DNA of 33,274 nt from CAYMBL01 sp044225155 (lineage in GTDB: Bacteria > Planctomycetota > Phycisphaerae > UBA1845 > Fen-1342), in the NCBI GenBank assembly GCA_044225155.1, contig JBGAJB010000011.1:1-33274 (forward strand). Reading direction: 5' to 3'. Below the pieces are notes generated by a model. That model did not search any database. It was not told the DNA's origin and was given only the letters and a program-made list of their open reading frames with translations. The position numbers and the translations under genes are program-made. Shown here one piece after another: positions 1 to 7,776 of this stretch. Numbering within the stretch: position 1 is the first letter of the stretch; the number at the start of each line of letters is the position of its first letter.

Positions 1-1
1 G

Positions 2-1465
2 GGCGACACGTACGAAATGCGCTGCCCGGAGCTTGAGGAAGGCGCGACGCTGCACGTGCGGCACGCTCGGCATCCGCTGCTAATTCAGCTCATGCGCGAG
101 CGCGCGGCGCGCGGCGAGGCCGAAACGTACGTCGTCCCGATCGACTATCGCATCGGCGACGATTTTGACCTGCTGATCATCACCGGCCCGAACACGGGCG
201 GTAAGACGGTCACGCTCAAGACGATCGGGCTGCTGACGCTGATGGTGCAGGCGGGCCTGCCCGTGCCGGTCGGCGAAGGCAGCCGCATGGGCATCTTCGG
301 CGACGTGCAGATCGACATCGGCGACGAGCAGAGCATGGCGCAATCGCTCAGCACGTTTAGCGCGCACCTGACGCGACAGATGGAGATGCTGCGCAAGTCC
401 GGCGCGCAGACACTCGTGCTGATCGACGAACTGGGCGCCGGCACCGATCCGGACGAAGGCGCGGCCATCGGCCTGGCGGTGCTCGACGATCTGTTGCGGC
501 TGAAGGCACGCTGCATCGTGACGACGCACATCGGTGCCTTGAAGAGCTTTTCGCTGACGCGCGACCGGGCGGAAAACGGCTGCGTCGAATTCGACGAAGA
601 GACGATGCGCCCGACTTACAAGCTGCGGCTCGGCGAGCCGGGCTTGAGCAACGCCATCGCGATCGCCGAGCGGCTCGGCATGCCCAAGCGGCTGGTGCAG
701 GCCTCCCGTGATAATCTGTCGCACGAGTCGCGTGCGCTGCACGCGGCCATGCAGGGTACGCTTTCGGTGAAGCGGCAGGCCGAGGCAGCGCGCAGAGCGG
801 CGGAAAACGCCACACTCGAAGCGGCTCGCGAGCGGAGCCTGGCGGAGTCGGAGAAGTCGAAACTGAAGCGGCAGCAGAGCGAATTCGAGCAGTGGGTGCA
901 GCGGGTCGTGCACTTGCAGCCGGGCGATCCCGTGCGCGTGCGCGATTTCGACCGCGACGGCAAGATCGTGCGCGTGCGGATCGATCAGCATCGGGCCGAG
1001 GTGGATCTGGGCACGATGGCGATCGAAGTGCCGCTGGGCGATCTGCTTCCGCCCGAGACGCCCGCGCCGCCGCCGCGTCCACCACGCCCGCCGGAACAGC
1101 AGCAACAGCGCCGCCCGCGACGGGAACACGGCGGACCGCACGGCTCCGGCGGACGCCCACGCGGCCCACGTCCGGACGGCGGTGGTCAGGGCAGGCAGCC
1201 GCACGGCAGCGGCGAACCGCGCCCGCCGCGGCCCGAACCGGCCGTTCAGCCGCTGAGCGACGCCCAGATCGCGGCGCTGCAACAGGGTGACGCGGTGTAC
1301 GTGAAGCGCTTTCATCGTGACGGGCGCATCGTCCGGGTCGAGCCGGAGAAGCGCGTCGTCGTGGTGAATGTCGGGCTGCTCGAAGTCGAGGCGCCTTTCG
1401 ATGGATTAGGCGTGTCGCAGCCCCGGCCGGAGCGCGGACGGCGCGGGCCGCGGACGCAGGCTTGA
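2..1465 (+). CDS. mutS2: MutS2 family ATPase, C-terminal part (5' end outside window)
   Basis: The frame is open from the window edge, so the N-terminal half is missing. Residues are counted from the Met at base 17. A Walker A motif (GPNTGGKT) lies at about 57-64, a MutS-type signature stretch at 103-118 and Walker B with LIDELGAGTDPDEG at about 135-148, followed by the TTH switch near 169-171. A charged coiled coil (about 240-298) follows. This order is that of MutS2, which acts on recombination intermediates or collided ribosomes. A KOW-like beta domain sits at about 300-346. The usual C-terminal Smr nuclease domain is absent. Instead there is a Pro/Arg/Gly-rich linker (about 347-420) and a second KOW-like copy (about 421-465), then a basic tail. 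Family assignment is certain; the effect of lacking Smr is inference. Confidence 0.95.
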   Translation, partial: GDTYEMRCPELEEGATLHVRHARHPLLIQLMRERAARGEAETYVVPIDYRIGDDFDLLIITGPNTGGKTVTLKTIGLLTLMVQAGLPVPVGEGSRMGIFGDVQIDIGDEQSMAQSLSTFSAHLTRQMEMLRKSGAQTLVLIDELGAGTDPDEGAAIGLAVLDDLLRLKARCIVTTHIGALKSFSLTRDRAENGCVEFDEETMRPTYKLRLGEPGLSNAIAIAERLGMPKRLVQASRDNLSHESRALHAAMQGTLSVKRQAEAARRAAENATLEAARERSLAESEKSKLKRQQSEFEQWVQRVVHLQPGDPVRVRDFDRDGKIVRVRIDQHRAEVDLGTMAIEVPLGDLLPPETPAPPPRPPRPPEQQQQRRPRREHGGPHGSGGRPRGPRPDGGGQGRQPHGSGEPRPPRPEPAVQPLSDAQIAALQQGDAVYVKRFHRDGRIVRVEPEKRVVVVNVGLLEVEAPFDGLGVSQPRPERGRRGPRTQA

Positions 1466-1468
1466 CGC

Positions 1469-2104
1469 TTGTCCGCTGACCCCAAAGACATGACCCCCTC
1501 AGCGAGCGGAGTCGGCCGGCTATGGCGCTGGGCGGCGACGATCGGCGTCTGGCTGGCACTGATCGCCGTCGGGAAATGGATTGATGGCGATGTCACCGAT
1601 TGGCTGACCCGCCCGGGCACCCGCGAGCGCGTCAGCGAATGGGTGGCGACGCTGCTGAACTCGTTCGTATATCTCGCGTTTCCGGCCGTTTTCCTCGCCC
1701 TGCCGAATTGGAAGCGCCTATTCATCGGCTGGAACGCCGCCCTATTGCTCTCGACGGTGCTCACGCACCTGCTGAAGTGGGTGGTTGGGCGAGCACGGCC
1801 GTACGTGGGACTCGGCGCGCGGGTCTATTCGCCGTTCTCCGACGAGGTTGGGATGGCGTCGTTTCCGTCAGGGCACACGAGTGCGGCCGTCACGATCGCG
1901 GCCGTGGCGAGCCTCTTCTTTCCACGCTTCCGGGCGGTGTTCTGGATTTACGCGGCCATCGTAGCGCTGGAGCGGCTGGTCTCACGGAATCATTATCTGT
2001 CGGACGTGATCGCAGGCGCGGGTATCGGGCTATTCAGTGTCTGGGCCGCGCGGCGCGCGCTCGGGCCGAGTTTTTTCGATCCGGGCTATCCGGTGAAGGG
2101 GTAG
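1469..2104 (+). CDS. PAP2-family membrane phosphatase
   Basis: A 211-residue membrane protein with the three phosphatase motifs of the PAP2 superfamily: K-x6-RP at 103-111 (KWVVGRARP), PSGH at 133-136, and R169-x5-H175-x3-D179. Several hydrophobic segments (about 21-36, 64-78, 86-102, 138-150, 156-168, 180-195) fit a polytopic inner-membrane enzyme. The family removes phosphate from lipid phosphates such as phosphatidic acid or undecaprenyl pyrophosphate; the substrate cannot be told here. The chosen start is TTG, 3 nt after the mutS2 stop, implying translational coupling. An ATG at 1490 would shorten the protein by 7 residues and cannot be excluded because neither start has a strong ribosome site. 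Confidence 0.88.
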   Translation: MSADPKDMTPSASGVGRLWRWAATIGVWLALIAVGKWIDGDVTDWLTRPGTRERVSEWVATLLNSFVYLAFPAVFLALPNWKRLFIGWNAALLLSTVLTHLLKWVVGRARPYVGLGARVYSPFSDEVGMASFPSGHTSAAVTIAAVASLFFPRFRAVFWIYAAIVALERLVSRNHYLSDVIAGAGIGLFSVWAARRALGPSFFDPGYPVKG

Positions 2105-2111
2105 AAGAACG

Positions 2112-2136
2112 AAAAGACCGGCCCGAGCGGCCGGTC
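2112..2136 (-). terminator. Intrinsic terminator of tRNA-Glu
   Basis: An 8-bp perfect GC stem (GACCGGCC / GGCCGGTC, 2116-2123 and 2129-2136) with a 5-nt loop. Read on the minus strand it is followed by four T, 25 nt past the tRNA-Glu 3' end. On the plus strand it lies 12 nt after the PAP2 stop but has no T run, so it may serve both convergent units. Confidence 0.75.
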
Positions 2137-2160
2137 TCCGAGTCGTCCGAGATGACGAAG

Positions 2161-2233
2161 CGCCCCCAAGGGGAGTCGAACCCCTGTCTCCAGGATGAGA
2201 ACCTGACATCCTAGGCCACTAGACGATGGGGGC
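2161..2233 (-). tRNA. trnE: tRNA-Glu (CTC)
   Basis: A 73-nt cloverleaf: 7-bp acceptor GCCCCCA/TGGGGGC, anticodon stem TCAGG/CCTGG around loop TTCTCAT giving anticodon CUC, T arm AGGGG-TTCGACT-CCCCT, and discriminator G. CCA is not encoded. It reads GAG glutamate codons. Confidence 0.95.
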
Positions 2234-2243
2234 CAGACCAATC

Positions 2244-2272
2244 ACGCTAAGACAGGATTCGCCGAAAGTCAA
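2244..2272 (-). promoter_or_regulatory. Sigma70-type promoter of tRNA-Glu
   Basis: On the minus strand TTGACT (2267-2272), a 17-nt spacer and TAGCGT (2244-2249) lie just upstream of the tRNA 5' end at 2233. The -35 box is a 5/6 match to consensus and the spacing is optimal. Confidence 0.65.
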
Positions 2273-2483
2273 TCGAAGCGAGGCGCGCCCGAGGAGGCTG
2301 CTGACGGCCGAGTAATGGGAACTCGGGAGATGCGCAACTGCCTCGGCCGGGCCCTGAATCTTGAGTTCAAGACGGCGCGGCGGAGCCTCGCCCTCCTGGT
2401 CGCCCGACGTGAACGCAAACAGTCCAATTGCTTCATTCCCATCGAACGCGTGTCGAGCCCGACGCGCCGAAAAGCGGCCGGAT

Positions 2484-2512
2484 TTCGTCGTGCAGACCGT
2501 CTCCCTTATGAT
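2484..2512 (+). promoter_or_regulatory. Weak candidate promoter of the M16 peptidase gene
   Basis: TATGAT (2507-2512) is a good -10 box, but the element 17 nt upstream (TTCGTC, 2484-2489) is a poor -35. It lies 60 nt before the M16 start. The rest of the 2273-2571 spacer holds only short open frames without ribosome sites or recognisable products, and I see no gene in it. Confidence 0.3.
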
Positions 2513-2571
2513 TCAGCATTCAATGGGAGCGTCTTTTTCGGCGATTTTCTGACACCGCCTGGGGAGCAACT

Positions 2572-5358
2572 ATGAGAATCCGACGTGGTTTCGCATTTCC
2601 AATAGGCCTGATGGGGAAGCTGGCGTCCGTTGTCTGTCTGCTCGCACTGACGGCGCGGTTGAGCGCGGGCGAACCGACCAAGGTGACGACCGTCGGTGGC
2701 ATCACCGAGTATCACCTCGACAATGGCCTGCGTGTGCTGCTCTTTCCCGATGCCTCCAAGCCGACCGTGACTGTCAACGCGACCTATCTGGTCGGCTCGC
2801 GGTTCGAGGGCTACGGCGAATCGGGCATGGCCCACCTGCTCGAGCACATGCTCTTCAAGGGCACGCCGACGCGCCCGCAAATCTGGAAGCTGCTCCAGGA
2901 TCACGGCGCGCAGTTCAACGGCAGCACGAACGACGATCGCACGAACTATTTCGAGACGCTGGCGGCCACGCCGGAGAACCTCGAATTCGCGCTGGGTCTC
3001 GAAGCCGACCGCATGGTGAACAGCAAAGTTGCGGCCGAGGACCTGGCGAGCGAATTCAGCGTCGTGCGTAACGAATTTGAAATGGGCGAAAACAGCCCGG
3101 CGCGCGTGCTGAGCGAGCGGATCATGTCGTCCGCGTATCTCTGGCACAACTACGGCAAGTCGACCATCGGCTCGCGCGAGGACATTGAGCGCGTGCCGGT
3201 TGATCGGCTGCGGGCGTTCTACAAGAAGTACTACCAGCCGGACAACGCGTACCTGATCGTGGCCGGCAAGTTTGACGAGGCGAAGACGCTGGCCCGCATC
3301 AACGAGCTGTACGGCGCGATTCCCAAGCCTGATCGCAAGCTCGAACCCACCTACACCGTCGAGCCGACACAGGACGGCGAGCGCGAAGTGACGCTCCGCC
3401 GCACGGGTGATGTGCAGCTTCTGGGCTGCGTCTATCACATCTGCGCCGATGCGCATGAGGACTCGGCCCCGCTCCAGGTGTTGGCGAACATCCTCAGCAC
3501 GGAGCAGACCGGCCGGCTCTACAAGGCCCTGATCGAGCCGCAACTGGCGACTGACGTGAGTGCAAGTTCCCAAGCCCTGTGCGAGCCGGGCGTTTTCGAG
3601 ATTACCGTTCAGGCGCGGCAGAATCAGTCGCTCACGACGATTCGCGAGACGTTGTTCGAGCTGCTCGACAATCTCGGGCAGCAGACCTTTACCGATGAGG
3701 AAGTGAATCGCGCGAAGCAGAATTTCGCGCGTACGTTCGATCTGATGATGACCGACAGCCAGCGCGTCGCGCTGCGCCTCAGCGAATCCGCCGCGCATGG
3801 CGACTGGCGGCTGCTGTTCCTCCAGCGCGATCGGCTCGAGAAGGTGACGCCGGCCGACGTGCAGCGCGTCGCGGGCCACTACTTCCTGCCCTCGAACCGC
3901 ACGGTCGGCATCTTTACTCCGGAAGCGCAGCCGGCCCGCGCGGCGATCCCGGCCACGCCGGATGTTGTCGCTCTGCTCAAGGACTACAAGGACACGCACG
4001 AGATGGCGAAAGGCGAGGCGTTCGAAGCGACCTACGCCAACATCGAGAAACGCACGGAGCGCATCACGCTGGCCGGCGGCATGAAGGTCGCCTTGCTGCC
4101 CAAGGAGACGCGCGGCAACAAGGTCAGCGGCACGATCACGTTCCACTTTGGCAGCGAAGCCGATCTGACCGGCAAGACGACGGCCGCGAGCTTCCTGGCG
4201 CCGATGCTGATGCGCGGCACGACGGAAATGTCGCGGCGGCAGATTCAGGACAAGCTGGCCGAGCTGAAGGCCCAGGTGCGGATCGGCCAGGGCGGTGCGA
4301 TGGGTGGGCGCTACGTGCGCGTCGGCCGCGACGGGCCGGGCACGCTCGACGTTTCGATTGAAACGACGCGCGAGAATCTGCCGGCGGTGGTCGATCTTGT
4401 CGCCCAGATCCTGCAGAAGCCGGCCTTCCCGAAGGATGAGTTCGACAAGCTCCAGACCGAGCGCATCGCGGGCGCCGAAGAGCAGCTCTCCGAGCCGCAG
4501 ACGCTGGCTACGAACGCGCTGCAGCGCAAGATGGCGAGCTATCCGGCGACGGACATTCGCTACGTTCCGACGCCGGCGGAGCAGATCGAGCGGATCAAGA
4601 GCGTGAAGCTCGACGACGTGACGTCGCTCTACAAGAACCTCGTCGGCGGCAGCTTCGCCGAGGCGGCGTTCGTCGGAGATTTCGATTCTTCGCAGCTCAA
4701 GGCGCTGCTCGATCGGAATTTCGACGCGTGGCACAGCCCGAAACCGTACGAGCGCGTGACGAGCAAGTATCAACCGGCGACGGCCGAGACGATTGTGATC
4801 CCGACGCCGGACAAGGCGAACTCGATGGTCACGCTCGGCATGCCGCTGCAGATTCGCGATGACGACGCGGACTACCCGGCGCTGCTGATGGCCAACACGA
4901 TTCTGGGCGGCTCCAGCAGCTCGCGTCTGCTCAACCGCATTCGGCAGAAAGAGGGTCTGGCCTACGGCTGCGGCTCGATGACGGCCGTCGGCTCGCAGGA
5001 CAAGGCCGGCACGTTCATCGCGTTCAGCATCTGCAATCCGCAGAACGCCGAGAAGGCGGTGACCTGTGCGCAGGAAGAGATCGCCCGGCTCATCAAGGAT
5101 GGCGTGCCGGATCAGGAACTGACCGACGCGAAGAAGGGCTATCGCCAGACGCTCGAAGTCGGTCTGGCGAACGACGGGGCGGTGGCCGGCGCGCTGGCCC
5201 GCGATCTCAGCCTGGATCGCACAATGAAGTTCTCGGAGGAGCTGCTGGCGAAGATCGAAGCCCTGACGCCGCAGCAGGTTCAGGCGGCGATCGCCAAGTA
5301 CGTGCAGCCGGAGAAGCTGGTGATCGTGCGGGCGGGCGACTTCTCGAAGAAGGACTAG
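2572..5358 (+). CDS. Secreted M16 (pitrilysin/insulinase-type) zinc metallopeptidase, two-domain
   Basis: A 928-residue protein with a signal peptide (basic N-terminus, hydrophobic core about 15-30). The inverted zinc motif HxxEH is complete at H88-L-L-E91-H92, and the third ligand is E168 in the E-x6-E motif (E161, E168), so the N-terminal catalytic module should be active. The second half (about 500-925) is a further M16 pair without HxxEH. It ends in the typical C-domain segment near RIRQKEGLAYG and acts as the inactive half of the clamshell. The architecture equals periplasmic or exported two-unit M16 peptidases that degrade unfolded peptides. ATG at 2572 is preceded by a GGGGAG ribosome site. 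A large terminator follows. Substrate unknown. Confidence 0.93.
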   Translation: MRIRRGFAFPIGLMGKLASVVCLLALTARLSAGEPTKVTTVGGITEYHLDNGLRVLLFPDASKPTVTVNATYLVGSRFEGYGESGMAHLLEHMLFKGTPTRPQIWKLLQDHGAQFNGSTNDDRTNYFETLAATPENLEFALGLEADRMVNSKVAAEDLASEFSVVRNEFEMGENSPARVLSERIMSSAYLWHNYGKSTIGSREDIERVPVDRLRAFYKKYYQPDNAYLIVAGKFDEAKTLARINELYGAIPKPDRKLEPTYTVEPTQDGEREVTLRRTGDVQLLGCVYHICADAHEDSAPLQVLANILSTEQTGRLYKALIEPQLATDVSASSQALCEPGVFEITVQARQNQSLTTIRETLFELLDNLGQQTFTDEEVNRAKQNFARTFDLMMTDSQRVALRLSESAAHGDWRLLFLQRDRLEKVTPADVQRVAGHYFLPSNRTVGIFTPEAQPARAAIPATPDVVALLKDYKDTHEMAKGEAFEATYANIEKRTERITLAGGMKVALLPKETRGNKVSGTITFHFGSEADLTGKTTAASFLAPMLMRGTTEMSRRQIQDKLAELKAQVRIGQGGAMGGRYVRVGRDGPGTLDVSIETTRENLPAVVDLVAQILQKPAFPKDEFDKLQTERIAGAEEQLSEPQTLATNALQRKMASYPATDIRYVPTPAEQIERIKSVKLDDVTSLYKNLVGGSFAEAAFVGDFDSSQLKALLDRNFDAWHSPKPYERVTSKYQPATAETIVIPTPDKANSMVTLGMPLQIRDDDADYPALLMANTILGGSSSSRLLNRIRQKEGLAYGCGSMTAVGSQDKAGTFIAFSICNPQNAEKAVTCAQEEIARLIKDGVPDQELTDAKKGYRQTLEVGLANDGAVAGALARDLSLDRTMKFSEELLAKIEALTPQQVQAAIAKYVQPEKLVIVRAGDFSKKD

Positions 5359-5395
5359 GCGGTCGATCGAACGACGAGATTTGACCGCGTCTTGG

Positions 5396-5457
5396 CCGAG
5401 CCGGGTTGTTCTCCATCCACAGGCGGATGCAGGATGATCCGGCTCGGTTTGTTCTTT
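5396..5457 (+). terminator. Terminator after the M16 peptidase gene
   Basis: A 9-bp GC stem (CCGAGCCGG at 5396-5404 with CCGGCTCGG at 5439-5447) encloses a smaller hairpin (CATCC 5414-5418 / GGATG 5425-5429). It is followed directly by the T-rich tail TTTGTTCTTT. It lies about 37 nt past the M16 stop. Confidence 0.65.
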
Positions 5458-5499
5458 GCGGGCCGAGTTGAACTTGTTTCGATCTGACTGGCGGGAAAA

Positions 5500-5543
5500 T
5501 GCCTCGACAAGGGCTCGAACCTTGGACCCGCTGATTAAGAGTC
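5500..5543. repeat. attL: Left attachment-site repeat: orphan 3' fragment of tRNA-Lys
   Basis: These 44 bases are identical, in the same orientation, to 32182-32225. There they form the 3' part of tRNA-Lys from the discriminator base to the anticodon stem-loop. Here the homology stops abruptly at 5544 and no 5' half of a tRNA follows, so the fragment cannot be a gene. It marks the distal end of an element integrated in the tRNA-Lys 3' end: bases below 5500 would be the original downstream flank of the tRNA. Confidence 0.9.
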
Positions 5544-5705
5544 GGCGGTAGCAGTTCCACAAGTGACTACGCAGTAAGGGTTTGCGTTCAAGCCAGCAAC
5601 CCTGTTGGTCCCAAGTTTGACATGCTCTTTCGCCCGGTGAAGCACGAGGTGTTCTCGTGTGACCGGGCCATCCATGGACGGGGCAGACGCCCCAAGGAGA
5701 CCTTT

Positions 5706-6518
5706 GTGAACCAGTTCAGCATCACGTTCTACAACAACGTCGGCAATGACACGTCGGCGATCCTCGTGGACGAGGGCACCACCATCGGGGCGTTCCTGGC
5801 CTTGCAGGGATTCTTGACGACGGGCAAGTACACCATCCGCCACAACGGCGAACTCGTCAGCGGCGAGGACTTCGAGAACATTCCCGGAAGCGACAATACC
5901 AGTTCAGCACTAGCCGTGAACTCTGATGGATCGGTTATCGTCGGCTGGGGCGGCGGAACAGGGGAGAATCCAACCCGTCCGTTTCGCTGGCAGAACGGCA
6001 TCATGGAAGCGCTTCCCGTTATCGGTCCCGATGCGATCGAACAAGGCTACGCGCTCGACGTCTCGGCCGACGGTTCGCGCATCGTTGGATACGTGACCGG
6101 AACGAATGGCACGCGTCCGCCGCGTTCGCGTGATGATGCCCTGCTTTGGATCGACGGCGCGCCCATCACGTTAGGAAATTTGCCCGGCGGCACGAAAGGG
6201 GCTGTGGCGCGGGCGATCAGCGACGACGGCAGAATTGTGATAGGCGAAAGCGACACGACTGCCATCGACGGGGATCATATTTTTATCTGGGACGAACTGA
6301 ACGGGATGCGTGATCTGGAGGAATTCCTCCTGGATCAAGGAGTCGACCTTAACGGATGGATGGATCTCTCCAACGCCATCGACATCTCCGCCGACGGCTC
6401 GACGATTCTCGGCTACGGCCACAATGCCGCGGGAGACTACGCGCCGTTTATCGCCACGATCCCGGAACCGGGGTCCATGGTGCTGCTCTCCGCCGGGGCA
6501 CTTCTGCGCCGGCGCTAG
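5706..6518 (+). pseudogene. Chimaeric reading frame: phage beta-grasp-like start fused to truncated HAF-repeat PEP-CTERM protein
   Basis: A GTG start at 5706 follows AAGGAG with a 7-nt gap. Residues 1 to about 57 resemble a small ubiquitin/ThiS-like beta-grasp protein of the type found in phages (FYNNVGND, a GTTIGAFL turn, YTIRHNGEL). From about residue 60 the protein changes abruptly to HAF-type repeats (DGSVIVGW, ADGSRIVGY, DDGRIVIGE, ADGSTILGY). It ends in a PEP-CTERM sorting tail with PEPG, a short hydrophobic stretch and Arg-rich end. A cell-surface HAF/PEP-CTERM protein needs a signal peptide, and none is present, so the 5' half of the HAF gene is missing and the in-frame fusion is probably accidental. 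The join is near 5870-5890. Bases 5544-5705 hold no gene, only an AGGGTT/AACCCT hairpin at 5577-5603. Confidence 0.6.
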
Positions 6519-6610
6519 CCACGATCCAGGACGAAGCTGTCATAAACAAACGCCCGAGTGCCTGCGGATGGAGCAGTGACGCATTACAGCAATAGGAGCA
6601 CGCGGACGCA

Positions 6611-6668
6611 GGCTCCCGAGGAGCCGTCTTGGCGCTAGGTAATCAAAGTAGAGGAGGCGTGCCGCCTC
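6611..6668. terminator. Hairpins between convergent genes
   Basis: Two small GC hairpins, GGCTCC/GGAGCC (6611-6625, 3-nt loop) and GAGGCG/CGCCTC (6654-6668, 3-nt loop), lie between the plus-strand HAF frame and the minus-strand cytochrome gene. Neither has a proper T run, so the terminator role is tentative. Confidence 0.35.
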
Positions 6669-6673
6669 GCGTC

Positions 6674-7102
6674 CTAACGCCCGCTCACGTCGCAATCGAG
6701 CCACTTGATCAGCGCGAGTCGCTGCTCCTTCGTCGGACGCTGCTCGTGCGTGCTCAGGACGGCGGGCGGCATGTCGCCGAGGATGCCGGCCCGGATGCGG
6801 ATGCGCGTCGCGAAATTGCGAATGCCGGAGATATTGTCAAAGTTAATGCCGAGCGGCGCGTCGTTTCGCGCCAGGTCATTGCCCAGCGTGGAGCTGTGGC
6901 AGCGCAGGCAGAATTCCTGGAAAAAACTCTGCCCGAAATTCTCATACGTGCTCGTCACGTCATCGCAGTTCGTCTTCTGCAATTCGGTCAGCGTCTCGGT
7001 ATCCAGCGGATTGTCCGGACTGAGGCAGCCGATGACCGCCAGGGCCGCCAGGGCCGGCGCCGCGATCCAACCCATGATCCATCTTGACTTCAGAACTCGC
7101 AT
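6674..7102 (-). CDS. Monohaem c-type cytochrome lipoprotein
   Basis: A 142-residue lipoprotein: hydrophobic signal with lipobox VIGC (lipid Cys26), haem motif C65-L-R-C68-H69, and a later GDMPP segment whose Met111 is the likely distal haem ligand. The N-terminal ATG at 7102 is preceded by a GAGGA ribosome site; a longer upstream frame lacks support. It is the last gene of the seven-gene minus-strand run, 176 nt after the DM13 gene and beyond a strong hairpin, so its expression may be partly uncoupled. It probably carries electrons at the cell envelope for the MbnH/MbnP module. No specific subfamily is recognised. Confidence 0.85.
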   Translation of the reverse strand: MRVLKSRWIMGWIAAPALAALAVIGCLSPDNPLDTETLTELQKTNCDDVTSTYENFGQSFFQEFCLRCHSSTLGNDLARNDAPLGINFDNISGIRNFATRIRIRAGILGDMPPAVLSTHEQRPTKEQRLALIKWLDCDVSGR

Positions 7103-7136
7103 GTCCACATTCCTCGCCGAAGAACCCGGCCGCGGG

Positions 7137-7165
7137 AGAGGATCGGGCGCCGCGCCCGATCCTCT
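7137..7165 (-). terminator. Strong hairpin between DM13 and cytochrome genes
   Basis: A nearly perfect 14-bp palindrome (AGAGGATCGGGCGC, one central base, then its complement) in the 176-nt gap. There is no T run on either strand, so it may attenuate transcription or stabilise mRNA rather than terminate fully. Confidence 0.4.
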
Positions 7166-7278
7166 GATTGGCTCACGCAGGTGTCGGTCCTGCCCCGCTA
7201 CCTCGTTCGTTACCCGCATCAGCCAGATGCGGGTCGCAATCACGCCGGTCACTGGTGAAAATCAAAGCACCGGCGCGG

Positions 7279-7737
7279 CTATTCAAACATCCCATCCGCA
7301 AAACTGATCTGAAGCGTCCTGCACCAGATGCTCAGATAGCGCACCTGGTCGAGCGTCACGCCCGCGGGCAGATGCACGGTCAGCGTCTCGCCCGCATAGC
7401 CGCCGAGCCGGCGGAGGTCGTCGGAAAGCACGATTCCGCTTTGAAAAGCCGGGTCGGCAGCCCCGTACACATGCACATCGAGACCGCCGCCGTCAAAGTG
7501 AAAATCACGAATCTCGATCGTGCAGTCGTCCACAATCTGCGCCGTACCGGACACGCCGTGAAAATGCTGCGCGAGCACGGCCGTCTGTCCCACAAATGGG
7601 CTAGATGCGTCGCAGTTCAGCGCACTGTGTGCGTCGCCGTCCCCGGCACTGGGCGCATCACTTGCGCTCATCGTGCAGCCCGCGCCCGCGAACAGCAACG
7701 GCAACGCGCGCAGCGGACTGACGAATGACATTCGCAT
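7279..7737 (-). CDS. DM13-domain lipoprotein
   Basis: A 152-residue lipoprotein with lipobox AGAGC (Cys21). A DM13 domain spans about 54-146: HGVSGTAQIVDD, IRDFHFDGGGLDVHVY, then LPAGVTLDQVRYLSIWC with the conserved Trp138-Cys139. DM13 domains are predicted electron-transfer modules, often fused to DOMON or cytochrome domains; here the domain stands alone on a lipid anchor. Position 40 nt after the upstream NHL gene suggests co-transcription with the MbnP/MbnH genes. ATG at 7737 has GGAG 10 nt upstream; ATG at 7731 is an alternative. The redox role is family knowledge, the partnership with MbnP/MbnH is inference. Confidence 0.85.
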   Translation of the reverse strand: MRMSFVSPLRALPLLFAGAGCTMSASDAPSAGDGDAHSALNCDASSPFVGQTAVLAQHFHGVSGTAQIVDDCTIEIRDFHFDGGGLDVHVYGAADPAFQSGIVLSDDLRRLGGYAGETLTVHLPAGVTLDQVRYLSIWCRTLQISFADGMFE

Positions 7738-7776
7738 GAGGCTCGATCTCCTGCACGACCTGGTCGTGCGACAGCG

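Noticed and set aside
80..1559. Long minus-strand frames opposite mutS2
   Set aside because: Same antisense shadow effect; low-complexity Arg/Ala-rich products.
2506..5562. A very long minus-strand open frame opposite the M16 peptidase
   Set aside because: It is a mirror of the high-GC codon pattern of the plus-strand gene; its product is Arg/His/Leu-rich without domains, signal or ribosome site.
5617..5645. Promoter with TTGACA at 5617-5622
   Set aside because: No acceptable -10 box at 16-18 nt spacing.
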